Source: Tremella fuciformis
Lineage: Eukaryota; Basidiomycota; Tremellomycetes; Tremellales; Tremellaceae
NCBI GenBank assembly: GCA_032768795.1
Contig: CP136490.1
Location: 1,302,001-1,366,000, forward strand
DNA length: 64,000 nt
Direction: 5' to 3'
Both the position numbers and the translations under genes were made by a program. This document shows positions 22,979 to 34,408 of this stretch, in pieces. Under the pieces are notes generated by a model. The model was not told the DNA's origin and did no database searches. It saw only the letters and a list, made by a program, of their open reading frames with translations. Within the stretch, counting starts at the first letter, position 1. Each line of letters begins with the position of its first letter.

Positions 22979-24414
22979 ATGGGGTGCACACAGTCGACCG
23001 AGGATGCGGCTGCCAAAGCACGTAAGTGTCCCACGAAACCCACCCTGCCGGCCGTGCAGCCCACTCACGACCAGGCAATGCCGAGATCGAGGAGCAGCTC
23101 AAGCGAGACCGTGCCAACTTGCGGAACGAGATCAAGATGCTCCTCCTGGGTGCTGGAGAGTCGGGCAAGTCGACGGTGCTGAAGCAGATGCGTCTGATCT
23201 ACAACAAGTGAGACGGCCCTTGCACCGCACCGCAAAGTGGGAAGGGAGGGGCACTGACGGTATTGCAGGCCGTACGACGCCGAGGAGCGCGACTCGTATC
23301 GCGAGATCGTCTACTCCAATACGATCCAATCCATGCGGGTATTGCTCGAGGGTGTGCAGCTCATGGAGCTGCCGATCAACCCCAGCAACCGGGCGCGGTG
23401 GGACGCGATCATGGAGGCTCCTGTGCAGATTGAGGGGGACCAGATGCCGCCAAAGCTCGCCGACGCGACTATGGTCCTGTGGCAGGACCCGGCGGTCCGT
23501 CAGGCCTTCGAGAGGCGGAACGAGCTTCAGCTGAACGACTCTGCATCTTAGTGAGTGGTTTACTCAGTATGTCAGGCGACGCTGACGACAGCTACTTTGA
23601 CGCCATCAAGCGTATCTCGACTCCCGACTACATGCCCACGGACCAAGACATCCTCCGTGCACGTGTCAAGACCACGGGTATCACGTAAGTCAGAACAGTC
23701 GAAAGAGGGGAACTCACTTCGCAGAGAGACTCACTTCAAAATCGGAGAGCTCACATACAAACTATTCGACGTCGGTGGTCAGCGATCAGAACGGTAAGCT
23801 GCTCCCTTGACTGTCTGTCCTCAACAGCTGACGGGCAGCCGCAAATGGCTCAACATCTTCGACTCGGTCACCGCCTTGGTCTTCCTCATTGCCATTAGCG
23901 AATGTGCGTAGATCTTCTTGTTGATGCGCGACTGCGAGATTGACACGCAGACGACCAGCGGTTGTACGAGGACGAGACGGTCAACCGGATGCAAGAAGCC
24001 ATGACACTCTTTGAGTCTGTCGCCAACAGCAGGCAAGTCGGTCCATCGTGTCCATGTGCCGATGTGCTGACAAGCCAGATGGTTCATCAAAACATCCATC
24101 ATCCTCTTCTTGAACAAGATTGACTTGTTCCGTGCCAAATTGCCTCTTTCGCCCCTTTCAGCCACGTTCCCCGAATACAAGGGCGGGAGCAACTACGATG
24201 CCGCTTGTTCGTTCTTGCTGGAGAAATTTGTCGGCTTGAACAAGAACCCGTCAAAGTCGATCTACGCCCATTACACCGACGCGACGGACACGAGAGCATT
24301 GGCCTTCGTGATCTCGGCTATCAAGTGGGTGCTTCTCGCTGCTGCAGCTCGTTGACGCTAACGACCAGTGATGTGATTATTCAGGTGAACTTGCGGGAGG
24401 TCGGATTGCTTTGA
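22979..24414 (+). CDS. Heterotrimeric G protein alpha subunit
   Basis: Nine exons give about 355 residues, normal for the family. The N-terminus MGCTQS carries Gly2 for myristoylation and Cys3 for palmitoylation. GTPase motifs: G1 GAGESGKST, switch I arginine in [11 protein letters not shown]3 [10 protein letters not shown]4 NKID and G5 TDATDT (usually TCAT). The C-terminus NLREVGLL lacks the Cys four from the end that pertussis toxin modifies. It should couple a seven-helix receptor for pheromone or nutrient to cAMP or MAP-kinase pathways at the plasma membrane. Intron 7 (24033-24078) is GC-AG with an exact AG|GCAAGT donor. Among Cryptococcus paralogues it resembles Gpa3 most, from memory only. 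Confidence 0.93.
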
Positions 24415-24689
24415 GGATGCGCAGGACGACGCTAGGACGAAGGAACAACGGAGGCCTTTTGCATAATGTCGGAATCAGGCCGGATCTATGGAACGTCAGC
24501 TGGCCACACATATCTTGTAATTCATCTATGGCCCGCCAAACTCGGACATGTGCATACACTCCTTTTGCACTCACTCTCAGGCGGTCCCGGCAAAGACTGC
24601 TTCCTGCATCTTGCTGCTTGGGGACGGCATTACCATGCGCCTCAAAGTGCTCCAGAAGTTGGCTGCCGCAATGACCAATAGCTCGAGTG

Positions 24690-26085
24690 TCATGCATCGT
24701 CGACTGGCCGCGGTAGCGGGAACTGGACTTTGAGGTTGGCAGCATCCTGCAACAGCTGATTGTTAGGAAAGCTACGCGAAGACGACTTGACTTACCCTAT
24801 CGACATCCATCGGCGGCAGGTCCAGGAGCATCAGCTTGGCTTCCGAGCTGTCGAGCTCTTCCAATGTCCTGCTCGTCAGCTTACTAAGCGGGAGCTGGAG
24901 ACATCTGCACTTACTCTCGGCATGTACCTAGAATGGCTACGCAAACATAGCAATGCAGCTCGAACATGTCGTCCGAGGCTAGGTAGGCGTCTGCAATCAG
25001 TACTGTTCTTTCCCGAAGACCTCGCGACGACTTACCCCATAGTCTCAACACATCTGCAAGCCACATCTCCTTCCCCAACATGGTCGTCAACCAGCTCAAA
25101 GCCACCGCAATGTAATTGATCTGCTCGTCCTCAAAGTACTCGAACAGCTCTGGCATACTGAGGCGGAAGAGGGTGAGCAAGCTGGCCAATCGGCTGGGCA
25201 TCGGCGGAAAGTGCCGCACTCGATCCATCAGGGCTTCAAAGGCGAGGTACACTGCGATCGGGCGGGAGAAGCAGCAGCAAAACGGGGTTGCCAGGTATAC
25301 CCAGGCTTTGGGCTCGTCGCCGAGGTCGAGCTCGGCCAGACCAGAGTCGAGGGGATAGTGCGCGGCGTAGTAGCGCCCGAGAACCTCGGTGAGAGTGGAC
25401 AGGAAGCCGTGTCGCGTCAGAGGGGCCGACGGCGGGGGCGGTAGAAGGCGCATGTATTGTGCTCGCAGAGTCAAGGGGTCGTGCTCGGCACCAGGGGTGT
25501 CTGGTCCAGCAGATATCGTCGAGGATGGCTTTGGCGCAGAAGAATTGAGTGCCATTTGAGAAGTCGACTTTGTCATCCCCGACGATGGCTTTGCCCCGTC
25601 TATATTACCAGAGGCAGCATTTCCTGAGGCGGACACTGCGACCTGTCCGTTGCCGGCGGTAGTGGGCTCGGCGGTGATGGACGAGATGAGGCTGGCATAT
25701 GTCGGATTGGAGAAACGGTGCAGATGGTGCTGCAGGGCTGTTTTGAGAATGAGAGAGGTCGTCCCCGAGGGCAGAGAAGATGCGAGATGGCGGTAAGACT
25801 GATTCATTTCGAGCAGTGAGCTGATCTCGGTCGTCTTGTCGGAAGACAGCACGCCGAGGAGATACAGCCAGACCTCCTGTGATATCAGCAACAGTGCTCC
25901 GCAGACTCTGTGAGCTGCATGGGATACTCACGCCGCGGACTCGCGGTGCAATGCCGTGCCGTGCGTGCTCCCGAAGCTTGTCGACCTGAACATGCTGCTC
26001 GGCGTTCAGCAGCTGCGTGTCAGCGAATTCTTGACGAATTTCGCATCTCACTTACCTCCACGTAGTCCTCCAGATTCGTGCTCAT
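24690..26085 (-). CDS. TBC-domain protein, putative Rab GTPase-activating protein
   Basis: About six exons, roughly 400 residues. The TBC domain starts at GIAPRVRGEVWLYLLGVL, joined across an intron, and its C-terminal part is clear: LSMPELFEYFEDEQINYIAV, LGKEMWLADVLRLWDAYLAS and LHCYVCVAILG, then LEELDSSEAKLMLLDLP. The middle holds a Ser/Ala/Gly-rich insert of about 80 residues and a CCCF stretch. I do not find the usual YxQGM glutamine-finger motif or the IxxDxxR arginine finger, so GAP activity is doubtful and it may be a divergent or pseudo-GAP TBC protein. The start is ATG 26085 in a 30-nt first exon. Confidence 0.75.
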
Positions 26086-26556
26086 TGTCTTGGGCTCACT
26101 GCGCCCTCGCGCCGGGCGCGATGCATAGGATGCTGAGGGTGTTCCAGCAGCTGCCATGCAACTTGACCTACCTCTCAACACGTGACGAGCACGCCGGAGG
26201 TCGCCGCCATTTGTAAGCGGTGGCGACGGTCAGCTTGTCACCAGAAATTTCAGTGGTCTCTGAACATAATTCATTCTTCATCTAGCTCGTCAAAGAACAT
26301 CGGCGCGAGCATTAGAAGGAAGGAGAGAGGAGATCAATAGATCAATATCATACAGTGAGCTGTTCGTTCCTGCTGCCGCAAACGAAACAGCCTCTGCCTT
26401 CCCGCCTCAATGATGTTCTTTGTAATTTGCGTTTGACACGGTCCTCCGGGCCATGAAACCAAACCTATGCCTATAACGTCTGACTTCTACTATTCTCGCC
26501 CTTCAGTCTCCTGAAACCCAAGAGCGTAGCTGACTATCAGTTTGGGGATCAGAACG
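26086..26556. promoter_or_regulatory. Divergent promoter region, TBC gene and ZPR1
   Basis: 470 bp between two divergent start codons. No ORF or RNA gene seen. Confidence 0.5.
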
Positions 26557-28338
26557 ATGGCCGAGCAGAAAGAGAACTTCTTCCCCACATTAGGCGAGGT
26601 GGCCGCCCACACGGATGCTCTGCGCGAGGTGGATGACGACGATGCCAGGCTGCAGGCCGATGCGCCTGCGCTCGTTGAGCAAGAGGAAGGCGAGGAGCGT
26701 GCAATGCAGGAGATCGAGAGTCTGTGCATGAGATGTCACAAGCAGGTGTGTCACATGCTTGATTGAAGGAGCGAAGCTGACGAGACCAGGGCGTGACGAG
26801 GTTACTCCTGACGAGTATACCCTACTTTAAGGAAATAGTGGTTTCGTCTTTCCGATGCGATGAGTGTGGCTGGAGAGACACCGAGATCCAGTCTGCTGGC
26901 GAAATACAACGTGAGTCGGGTCACGGCAAGCACGCGACAAAGCTGAATGTCATAGCCAAGGGTGTCAATTACACGGTGCATTTGCTCAAGCCTGACGACC
27001 TCGACCGCCAAATTGTCAAATCTTCATTCGCTTCGGTAATCCTTCCCGACTTCCAGCTCACCATCCCACCTGGTCGAGGCCAGCTTACCACTGTGGAGGG
27101 CATCATACGAGACACAGTACGCGACCTGAACATCTCGCAGCCATTGCGGAAACATATGGACCCGGAGAACTGGAAAAAGATCGACGACATGCTGAGGCAA
27201 CTCCGCGAGTTGGTCGGCATGGCTGAGGACGAGGACGAGGAGGATGGCGGCGTTGGACGGGACTCGGACGATGAGGCAGACGAGCCGAAACGGGACAAAC
27301 CTGCAGACGCCAAACCCGCAGACAACGCAGACAAGCCTCTCCAGAAGTTCAGGCCATTCACAGTCTCAGTAGACGATCCGTCCGGCAATTCTTTCTTCCA
27401 ATTCAAGGGATCTGCAAGTGAGCCGCAATGGAACATGCGAGCATACAACCGGACATTCGAGCAGAACGTCACCCTGGGGTTGGTTGCACGCCCGGAGGAC
27501 ATGCCGGATCGTAAAGGCGAGGAAGCAAATGCGCCGGTCGTACCCGAAGACCACAAATTGCACAACGCCGAGGAGTTCGAGCAGAGGAGAAACAAGGCGG
27601 TGGTCACGAGGGAGGACGGCGGGGTGGTGGCGGATGAGATCTTCAGCTTCCCCAGCACATGCTCAAGTTGTGGGCACGAGTTGGAGACCTTGATGCAGCA
27701 GGTCAACATCCCGTACTTCCAGGTGCGCATCACACTTCTACAGAATGATCTAGCTAACGTGACAGAACATCATCATCATGGCGACCAACTGCTACGCATG
27801 CGGTTACCGAGACAACGAAGTCAAATCTGGCGGTGCCATCGCGGACAAGGGGAAGCGCATCACCTTGAAGGTTCAAGACGAAGAGGATCTCGCACGCGAC
27901 TTGCTTAAGTCCGACACTGCCGGTCTTGAGATCCCCGAAATCGACCTCGTCTTGCAACCTGGCACGCTAGGCGGTCGGTTCACAACGATGGAGGGGCTTC
28001 TCAACGAGATCTACAATGAGTTGAGCACGAAGGTGTTCCGGACCGGTGACTCGGCACATGTGGGCCTCGGGCAGGCCGGGAAAGACATCACTGCAGACGA
28101 ACGGACTTTCCAGGAGTTCCTGGCGGGCCTGAAGGAGTGCATGAGCGCCAGCCGCGAATTCACTCTGATCATCGACGACCCTGTGTCCAACTCGTACCTT
28201 CAGAACATCTACGCACCGGATCCGGACCCGAATATGACCATCGAGGAGTACACCCGTACGCATGAGCAGAACGACGAGCTTGGTCTGAACGACATGGTGC
28301 TGGAGGGCTACAATAAGGAGGCGGAGGGGACCGCATAG
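26557..28338 (+). CDS. ZPR1: Zinc-finger protein Zpr1
   Basis: Four exons, roughly 545 residues. Two tandem ZPR1 modules, each a C4 zinc finger plus a double-stranded beta helix. Finger 1 is CMRCHKQG..FRCDECGWRD and finger 2 is CSSCGHELETLMQQ..NCYACGYRD, with NIPYF and SIPYF before each second half. The first module carries an intron after GEIQ; without splicing it the module would lose its register. Zpr1 is an essential folding factor for translation elongation factor eEF1A. An acidic linker (EDEDEEDGG) separates the modules. Length and both modules are complete, so this is a secure call. Confidence 0.95.
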
Positions 28339-28487
28339 GTAGATGTGGTAGAGAGGTAGATTTTAGTAGAGTTGTAGCATAGTCTTGCCATGTCATATCA
28401 TTGCGTCATTTGGCTCTACAATTCCTCGTTCTCTTGTGCTTCTGTAAGCCTTCGTTGTCGCCATCGGCGTCGCTATACATGCGCTCA

Positions 28488-30170
28488 TCATGACGAGCCT
28501 TCGGCCTGCCATCCTGCGACGGTCATTGCCGTGGCCAGGACAACTTTGGCAATAGCGACAATCTGCTCAAAGTCGTAGCCCTCCCGCTGACTCAGGTCGC
28601 CCGAATTGTGGTACATCGGATCGACGATCCAACCGTTGCGCTCGTACACTTGCGTAGCGGGGAACCCGTACGAGACGAAGGACTGGTGGTCCGAGCAACA
28701 AGCTGGCGTCCTGCCCACGACGAGCTCGGGCGAGTAGAGCTGCGAGACATTGCCCACGAGATAAGCGGCTTCATCCAAGCCGATCCTTCATGTCAGCTTG
28801 GTTCAAATGAGGACTCTTGCAACGGACGATTCGGGAAGAGCAAGCTGTAGAGGCTCTCCAGGCTGAACATCAGCGGGCAGACTGGAGCGACACGTGTGCC
28901 CAACTCACAGCGTGGTACCCCAGCATATCCGCCTGGATGTGCAGCAGAATGGTCGCGTTAGACTCGTACATGTGTTCTGGGTGGTCAGCAGATACTCCTC
29001 GTCCTGATTCAGACACTGACTGGCATAGGCATGGCTGCCGTACAAGCCCTGCTCCTCGCCGGAGAAGAATGCAACTCTGAGCTGCTTCTCGAATCGTATC
29101 TTCTGGTCGGCAATTGCCTCGACGATGCCTAGCAGCTGTCCTGAGCCAGAGCCATCGTCGTTCCCGCCTGGCGCTCGCGTTTGCCCGAAAGAGCCCCTCG
29201 AGTCGTAGTGTGCAGAGAGCAGCACGATCTCGGACGAGTTGGTGAGCGAGGGGTGGTCGCAAATGACGTCGGGAGAGAAGCCCTCGAGGAAGGGGAAGTA
29301 TTCGCAGGTAAAGCCAAGAGTCTCAACTTTGTCTAGCCCTAGTCAGCTGTTGATCCGAATATGCCGGTCGAGAGAAGACACACCCTTGATCCAAGCCGCA
29401 GCGTCCACGGCGCCCTGCGTGAATGCGTGTCTGCTCTCCCAGCCGGACGGCGCCTCGCCCGTGAGCCATCGCACGGCCCGTCGGATTGTCCCAAGCTCCA
29501 CACCCTCGCTGAGTATGCTATCAATCTTCGGGTCGAACTTGAGGTGCTTGGTCAGGTTGGCGATGTTCTCCACCAGATCAGACTTGACGGTGGGCCAAAA
29601 ACCATATGCTTCCTCTGGAAGCGCCACCGGGACGAGGTGAGCCGGGAGAAGGGTATCGAGCTGGCCGAGCAGATGCAGCGGGACGTGTAGCAACAGGGAG
29701 GACTCCGTTTGGTGGAACAGCTGGATCTCGTCCGACTCCTTGTTCGCAGCGAAAGGGCGTTGCTCAGAGCCAGCAGGGGCAGATTGGACCAGATTCGCCG
29801 CGCGAGACTTGATGTTGTTCCATGAGCCGGCCAGATCTCGCTCCTCTGGTGGAATGAGCGAGGGGTCTACTCCAGCCGGTCCGACCCAAACCAGGCGGTA
29901 TCCTTCTCGTCTCGGTTCCACACCCCAAGCGACAGCTGCTTCTCCAGCAGGTAGAATCCTCCTGAGGCATTCGGTCGTCGGGAAAAACAGTTCGTCCTGG
30001 CTGGCCGAAGCACCACCGTACGTTCCATAGTATGAGGCGAGCACGCAAGCGTCCGGCTGACTATCGAAGGAAGAGGCGGGCCGGTCCTCGATGTGCGGGC
30101 TACGCGGGGCGACCAGCGCCCAGGCGGCCGAAGCGGTGAGTAACGCGGGCGCCAAGTGAGTGGCCCTCAT
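28488..30170 (-). CDS. Secreted M28 aminopeptidase (leucyl aminopeptidase-like)
   Basis: Five exons, about 500 residues. A signal peptide (LAPALLTASAAWALVAP) follows Met at 30170. A propeptide-like region of about 240 residues is followed by the M28 catalytic domain. All zinc ligands and the catalytic Glu can be read: LLSAHYDSRG (His), GGNDDGSGS (Asp), FFSGEEQGLYGS (Glu-Glu), LHIQADMLGY (Asp) and DPMYHNSGD (His). CCSDHQSF with ATQVYERNG is typical of fungal M28E-like aminopeptidases. It should release N-terminal residues from peptides outside the cell. The last intron (TC|G join to IGLDEAAYLV) is only 42 nt. Confidence 0.88.
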
Positions 30171-30918
30171 GATGGATGTAGGTGAAAAGGCGATAGAGAG
30201 GAGATGGGCCAACCTTGGGCGGAATCCGGACGCGTCGGCCTCATCCCGGCGGCAAGCTTCCGGGAATGCGCCGCACCAGAGCGACCCTGGCGGTTGTGAC
30301 TTCGTACTCGTAAGCATGGCAGACAAGGCAGCAAGCACAAAGCAGAATGACCGAGGTCTCCTGCTGGCCTCTCCTCTCACGTGCACGACTCACAAGCCCA
30401 TAGGCGAACAGATGACCCATCATGGGACAGACGGCATGCCAAGACATCCCTCGACCATCTTCGGCCGACTGCGCTTTATCTGATTAGAGCACTTGTCAGG
30501 AGGCTCCAATCTGACCTCAAGGCTCATGCGAGACCTCATCGAGTGCCAAGACAATGCAGTCAATCGGTTGAACGGCCGTGAGACCGCGGATCGGAGTGCG
30601 CTCACTCCGTCAGCCACCCGCAGAGGCGCTGATTCCGACGCCAAGAAAGTTGCAGGAATTCGCCTGACACTCGGGTCAACTATGCCAAATGCGCAGCTTG
30701 CGTCTTACTCAGATAGGCCGCAAGGGACAATCAACGATGTCCGACATACTATGGTATCTCATCTTGGCAGTCCGTCAAAGTTCGCAAAGGGAAGCAGACT
30801 TTGACCTTGTCCGGCCGAAGTCTGTGTGTTCCCATTGACGCTGGCGGTACTAAAGGCATGAGACCAGGACCCTCACTACTCACTCGCCCAATCCATTGTC
30901 ATCTCACTTACAGACACA
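30171..30918. promoter_or_regulatory. Divergent intergenic region
   Basis: About 750 bp between the divergent M28 aminopeptidase and the BIM1-like gene. Open frames exist on both strands but none looks coding. Presumably holds both promoters. Confidence 0.45.
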
Positions 30919-31994
30919 ATGATCAAGACAACTTTGCTAACTCTCGCGCTCGGCGCAGGCCTCGCACGGGCCGCCGCCGGAGACACGCCCAACGGCGCCA
31001 TCGGTGCGCATCCTCATCGCGCGGAAGTGCTCAGCTGATCGCTATCAGTCAAGTACACTTGGCCTCTCACCCGCGGAGAGACGGCTGCTGGCAGGAACAT
31101 TGGGCCATGTGGCAACATTTGTTAGCTTTCTTGAGCGAGAATCAAGCCCGAAGCTGATCAGCCAGCGATATCCGATAGTCCTGTCGAGTACCCCATCCGT
31201 GGCGGTATGGTCAACCTCGAGTTGTTCAAGGACATGGAAGACCTGCAGTTCTTGTACGCTCCCACCGCAGGCATGTCTCTCAGCATCTCCGAAGTCGTCA
31301 CTGACGGCCGCAGACTCCGGTGATCTCGCCAATTTCAAGGCTTGGCTGCCCAACCTCTCGTTTGCTTGTGGGCCGTCCTCATCTATCCTCATTACGGTGG
31401 GTGCTGATCACAGACATCGGCACTTCGTGCAACCAGGCTCCTGCCTTCGAAGATCTCGGCTTCGCTGTTGGAGACCGCGTGACACTCTCCACCGTCTCGC
31501 ACGGCGGCCCGCAGGACGCGACGTTCTACAATTGTGCAGACATCCGCCTCGTGTCCGCCGACAACTTCACTACCACCGCCAACACCACGTGCACAAACAC
31601 GGTCACCACGCGCAAGACCAGCTCGACTCACAGCGATGACGCGGACGAGCAGGCGGAAATTGACGCTGCCGCTGCTGCCGCTGAGGCGAAGAAGCTCACT
31701 GCGGCTGAAGGCGGCGGTATCGGCGCTGGTGTGACCCTGGGCGTGGTCGCCATGGTTTTGGGTGCCGCCGCCTATCTGGGCTATGTGAGCTTCGGCAAGA
31801 AGAAGTCCAAGAAGGCTACTAGGACCTTCGACGATGACAAATCGGTCAGTCGTCTTATCGAGGAGTCGAAGGGGTACTTACCGGAAGTCTATGGCATCCC
31901 TTCAGAAGGCGCCGGCGACTGCCTAAACAACATAGATTACGATGATCTCGACAGGTTTGATGTGGCGGATCGTGGGCAGCGAGGCTGCATATAG
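30919..31994 (+). CDS. BIM1/X325-like secreted protein with C-terminal transmembrane segment
   Basis: Five exons. A signal peptide (TTLLTLALGAGLARA) leads into a luminal domain of about 170 residues: VKYTWPLTRGETAAGRNIGP, CGN, YPIRGGMVNLEL, CNQAPAFEDLGF and FYNCADIRLVS. The order (aromatic strand, TRG, CG, P.GG, late CAD) resembles the BIM1-like copper-protein fold. Unlike copper-binding members, no His follows the signal cleavage region, so copper binding by a histidine brace is unlikely. An Asn/Thr-rich stem precedes a transmembrane segment (GAGVTLGVVAMVLGAAAYLG) and a basic then acidic cytosolic tail. Intron 3 (31271-31313) is GC-AG. A further tail intron after DDDKS is possible, so the last 45 residues are uncertain. 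Confidence 0.6.
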
Positions 31995-32193
31995 TAATCA
32001 CGTACGATAGACAGACATGCAAAGAATGCCTTCTGTTCAGGACATGTCCCGTGTATTCTCGACCAATTATGATGATACATGGGCAAAGGCCAGTGTTCCG
32101 AAAGGCCCGAGTCGATATACACAACATGCCACGCAGACAAGGCGGGAATGTCAAACCTGGGCGGCAGTGATATCTAGCAATGCCTCCTTAACT

Positions 32194-32874
32194 TCATAGC
32201 TGGCATACGTTCGGCCCTGTGACGATCTTGCTAGAAGCCCGCTTCCAATAACCCACAGCCTCAGTGCCGTAGGTTTGGCAAGTGTGTGGTGTGGAATCTG
32301 TACGGCTCGTCTGTTGCGGACGAAGGTTGCATGTCCCGGGCGCAGACCGGCTATCGACATCCCAAGCGTGGAGATCTCCCCTCATCCCCTCCTTCATGCG
32401 TGTCTGGGGAGTCCAGGAGCCCAGCTTTTGGTCGAGGGTCAGCTTTGATGCAGACACGTCCTCGGATGGTGAAAACTTTTGGGCGGCAGGATCAAGAATC
32501 ATCGCTTGACTCATTCGCTCTATAACACTCTCGCTCAACTCCGTACCGCCGCTGCCTGTGGAGCTTGTCCCACTCCCTTCGCTGGGAAACACCTCGCGAG
32601 CGCCTCGACCGCGACTCGAAGTGGCAAGCGAAAGAGCGTCTCGAGTCTCTTCGGGCGCCATCTTCACATAGTGGTCTGGCACTGGAGATAGGGTCACCTT
32701 TGGGACATCATCCGCCTCTCGAATATCCAGAAGCAGAGGCGACATGGGCATCCATCCGTCGACGTTGGATTCAACTTCACTTGGCGAAGTGCCGGCCCCG
32801 ACGTCCACGTGCAGCCAGCTGCCTTGAGTTGCGCTTTCAGCGGAGACGAGCGGAGACTTGATGGCCAGACTCAT
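32194..32874 (-). CDS. Hypothetical protein (226 aa)
   Basis: One open frame from ATG 32874. It is Ser/Thr/Glu-rich and probably disordered; no domain, signal peptide or membrane segment is visible. The first 180 residues have coding-like composition, the last 45 less so and may in truth be spliced out or non-coding. It lies at the edge of a gene-poor stretch and has no recognised neighbour relation. Confidence 0.4.
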   Translation of the reverse strand: MSLAIKSPLVSAESATQGSWLHVDVGAGTSPSEVESNVDGWMPMSPLLLDIREADDVPKVTLSPVPDHYVKMAPEETRDALSLATSSRGRGAREVFPSEGSGTSSTGSGGTELSESVIERMSQAMILDPAAQKFSPSEDVSASKLTLDQKLGSWTPQTRMKEGMRGDLHAWDVDSRSAPGTCNLRPQQTSRTDSTPHTCQTYGTEAVGYWKRASSKIVTGPNVCQL

Positions 32875-33712
32875 CGTTGTGTATCGGAAGGGTCGTTATA
32901 TCAGAGAAGGTGTAAAACCTGGGACGAAAGACGTTTGCCACTCGCCTCTACTTTTTGCATCAACTTGTGTGTAGTCCCCGGCGGAGAATGTGTAAGGTAA
33001 GAAAGGATGCCGCGGCTGGGCCAAACCTTGAGAGAATGGATCGGCTGCTTGGATCGAGGGTCACACTGGCAGAAGCTGCGTTGATGGGGTGGGTCGCTTC
33101 AGACTCGCGACTCGTCATCCTTTATATCTGAAACGCAAACCGTGTTCCCTGACGGGGGCTCACGACTGTCGCCTATGGCCTCATGCGTGTCATAGATCCT
33201 TGACATTGCGTGTTCGCACTTCCAGGTAGAAGGCTCTTGATCATCGTGAACTGAGCTCATTTAGTGAAGTGAAACAAGGCCTCATCAGTGATGTGTTAAG
33301 CTCGGAAGCTCATGGTGAATCGATTCGCTACATGCAGTCGATTCCAATGCTCTGCCGATGGTCCGTGCGCATTGCCACCCCAGATGATGGAACCGGCGAG
33401 GTGAAGTCACGCTACAGAGCTAGTCAACAAGCTACGCCACTAATGTCAGTTGAGGATTCTGCGTCCATTGTGGCGTGCATAAGGCGCAAAGCACTGGGTG
33501 ACGGATAGTCATAGGGGTCCGTCAGCCGGCGAACAGCGTTCCCAAATACAAGATCTATGAATAATGACACGCTAGGCTGATTCCGGGTCTGCAATAGCGA
33601 ATGGTCGGGGAATGTGAGCAATCGGGATGGTGACGGGAAGGCATGCATACAGTTTGTGCGGGCAGGGGTATGATCCAGATCTAAAGACATATGTCTAGCG
33701 ATGGTAGGGTGT
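32875..33712. other. Gene-poor stretch
   Basis: No gene supported. An 88-codon minus-strand frame starting at ATG 33690 follows directly after the next gene's stop and could be a downstream exon of it, but no convincing junction was found. Confidence 0.4.
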
Positions 33713-34408
33713 TCAAGCCAGATCTGAGATACGAGTGCACCAGTTCACATCTGAACTCTGCCTCAATGCTGAGGACTCGTTCCCCGGAATTCTGACCGAG
33801 ACTCGGACAATTGCGGTATGGGCCTCACTGCGGCGGTCGAAGCCACGACCGCCTACCGAGAAAGTATTGGCCCGAAAGGTGTGGGCGAGCCAGTCTCCTC
33901 GGCGAACGAACTCGCTGTCGCGCTCGAGGGGGCCGAACGTGCCAGCTTGCTCCGCTGAGATTCTCAGACGAACTCTATCAATTTCAGCCTCGAGAGGTTC
34001 CGTGAATGTTGCCCTGTATACGAGTCGAGACTCCAGCAAGTTTCTTTGGATGGGTCCAAAGGTTCCCACCTCTACATCCTGCGACTGGTTGAGGTTGCGC
34101 AACTTACCGAGAGTTGGCCCGATGTAGATCCAGTCTGTTCCTGATAAAGCGTCCCTGTCTAGGTCCCGCATATACGGTCCCGCACCAGCGAACGAGTCAC
34201 ATCGCAACGCGTTAAAGAGCTCTGCCACAGTAGCACTGCTGTCTAATTCTGGTTCTGCTCGGGAATTAGCGAGAGCTAACAATCCGTTGCCAGTGTCGAT
34301 GGTGGCCGAGAGATTGATCGGCCGATAGCCAGTTGTTGGCCTGTAGGTGAACGGCTGGTGTGCCCAAGCATCTGTCGTCTCTGTGTCAGGCATCGGGGGC
34401 GTCGACAT
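33713..34408 (-). CDS. Hypothetical protein (231 aa)
   Basis: A single open frame from ATG 34408, possibly continuing by splicing. No recognised domain. Two near-repeats are visible, EVGTFGPIQRNLLESRLVYR and AGTFGPLERDSEFVRRGDW, about 43 residues apart, suggesting an internally duplicated beta-rich unit; RVRLRI and IVRVSVRIPG look like strands. No signal peptide or membrane segment. Function unknown. Confidence 0.4.
   Translation of the reverse strand: MSTPPMPDTETTDAWAHQPFTYRPTTGYRPINLSATIDTGNGLLALANSRAEPELDSSATVAELFNALRCDSFAGAGPYMRDLDRDALSGTDWIYIGPTLGKLRNLNQSQDVEVGTFGPIQRNLLESRLVYRATFTEPLEAEIDRVRLRISAEQAGTFGPLERDSEFVRRGDWLAHTFRANTFSVGGRGFDRRSEAHTAIVRVSVRIPGNESSALRQSSDVNWCTRISDLA

Noticed and set aside
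6808..30170. Two M28 peptidases in one window as a functional cluster
   Set aside because: They belong to different subfamilies (membrane PA-domain type and secreted aminopeptidase), lie about 19 kb apart and have unrelated neighbours.
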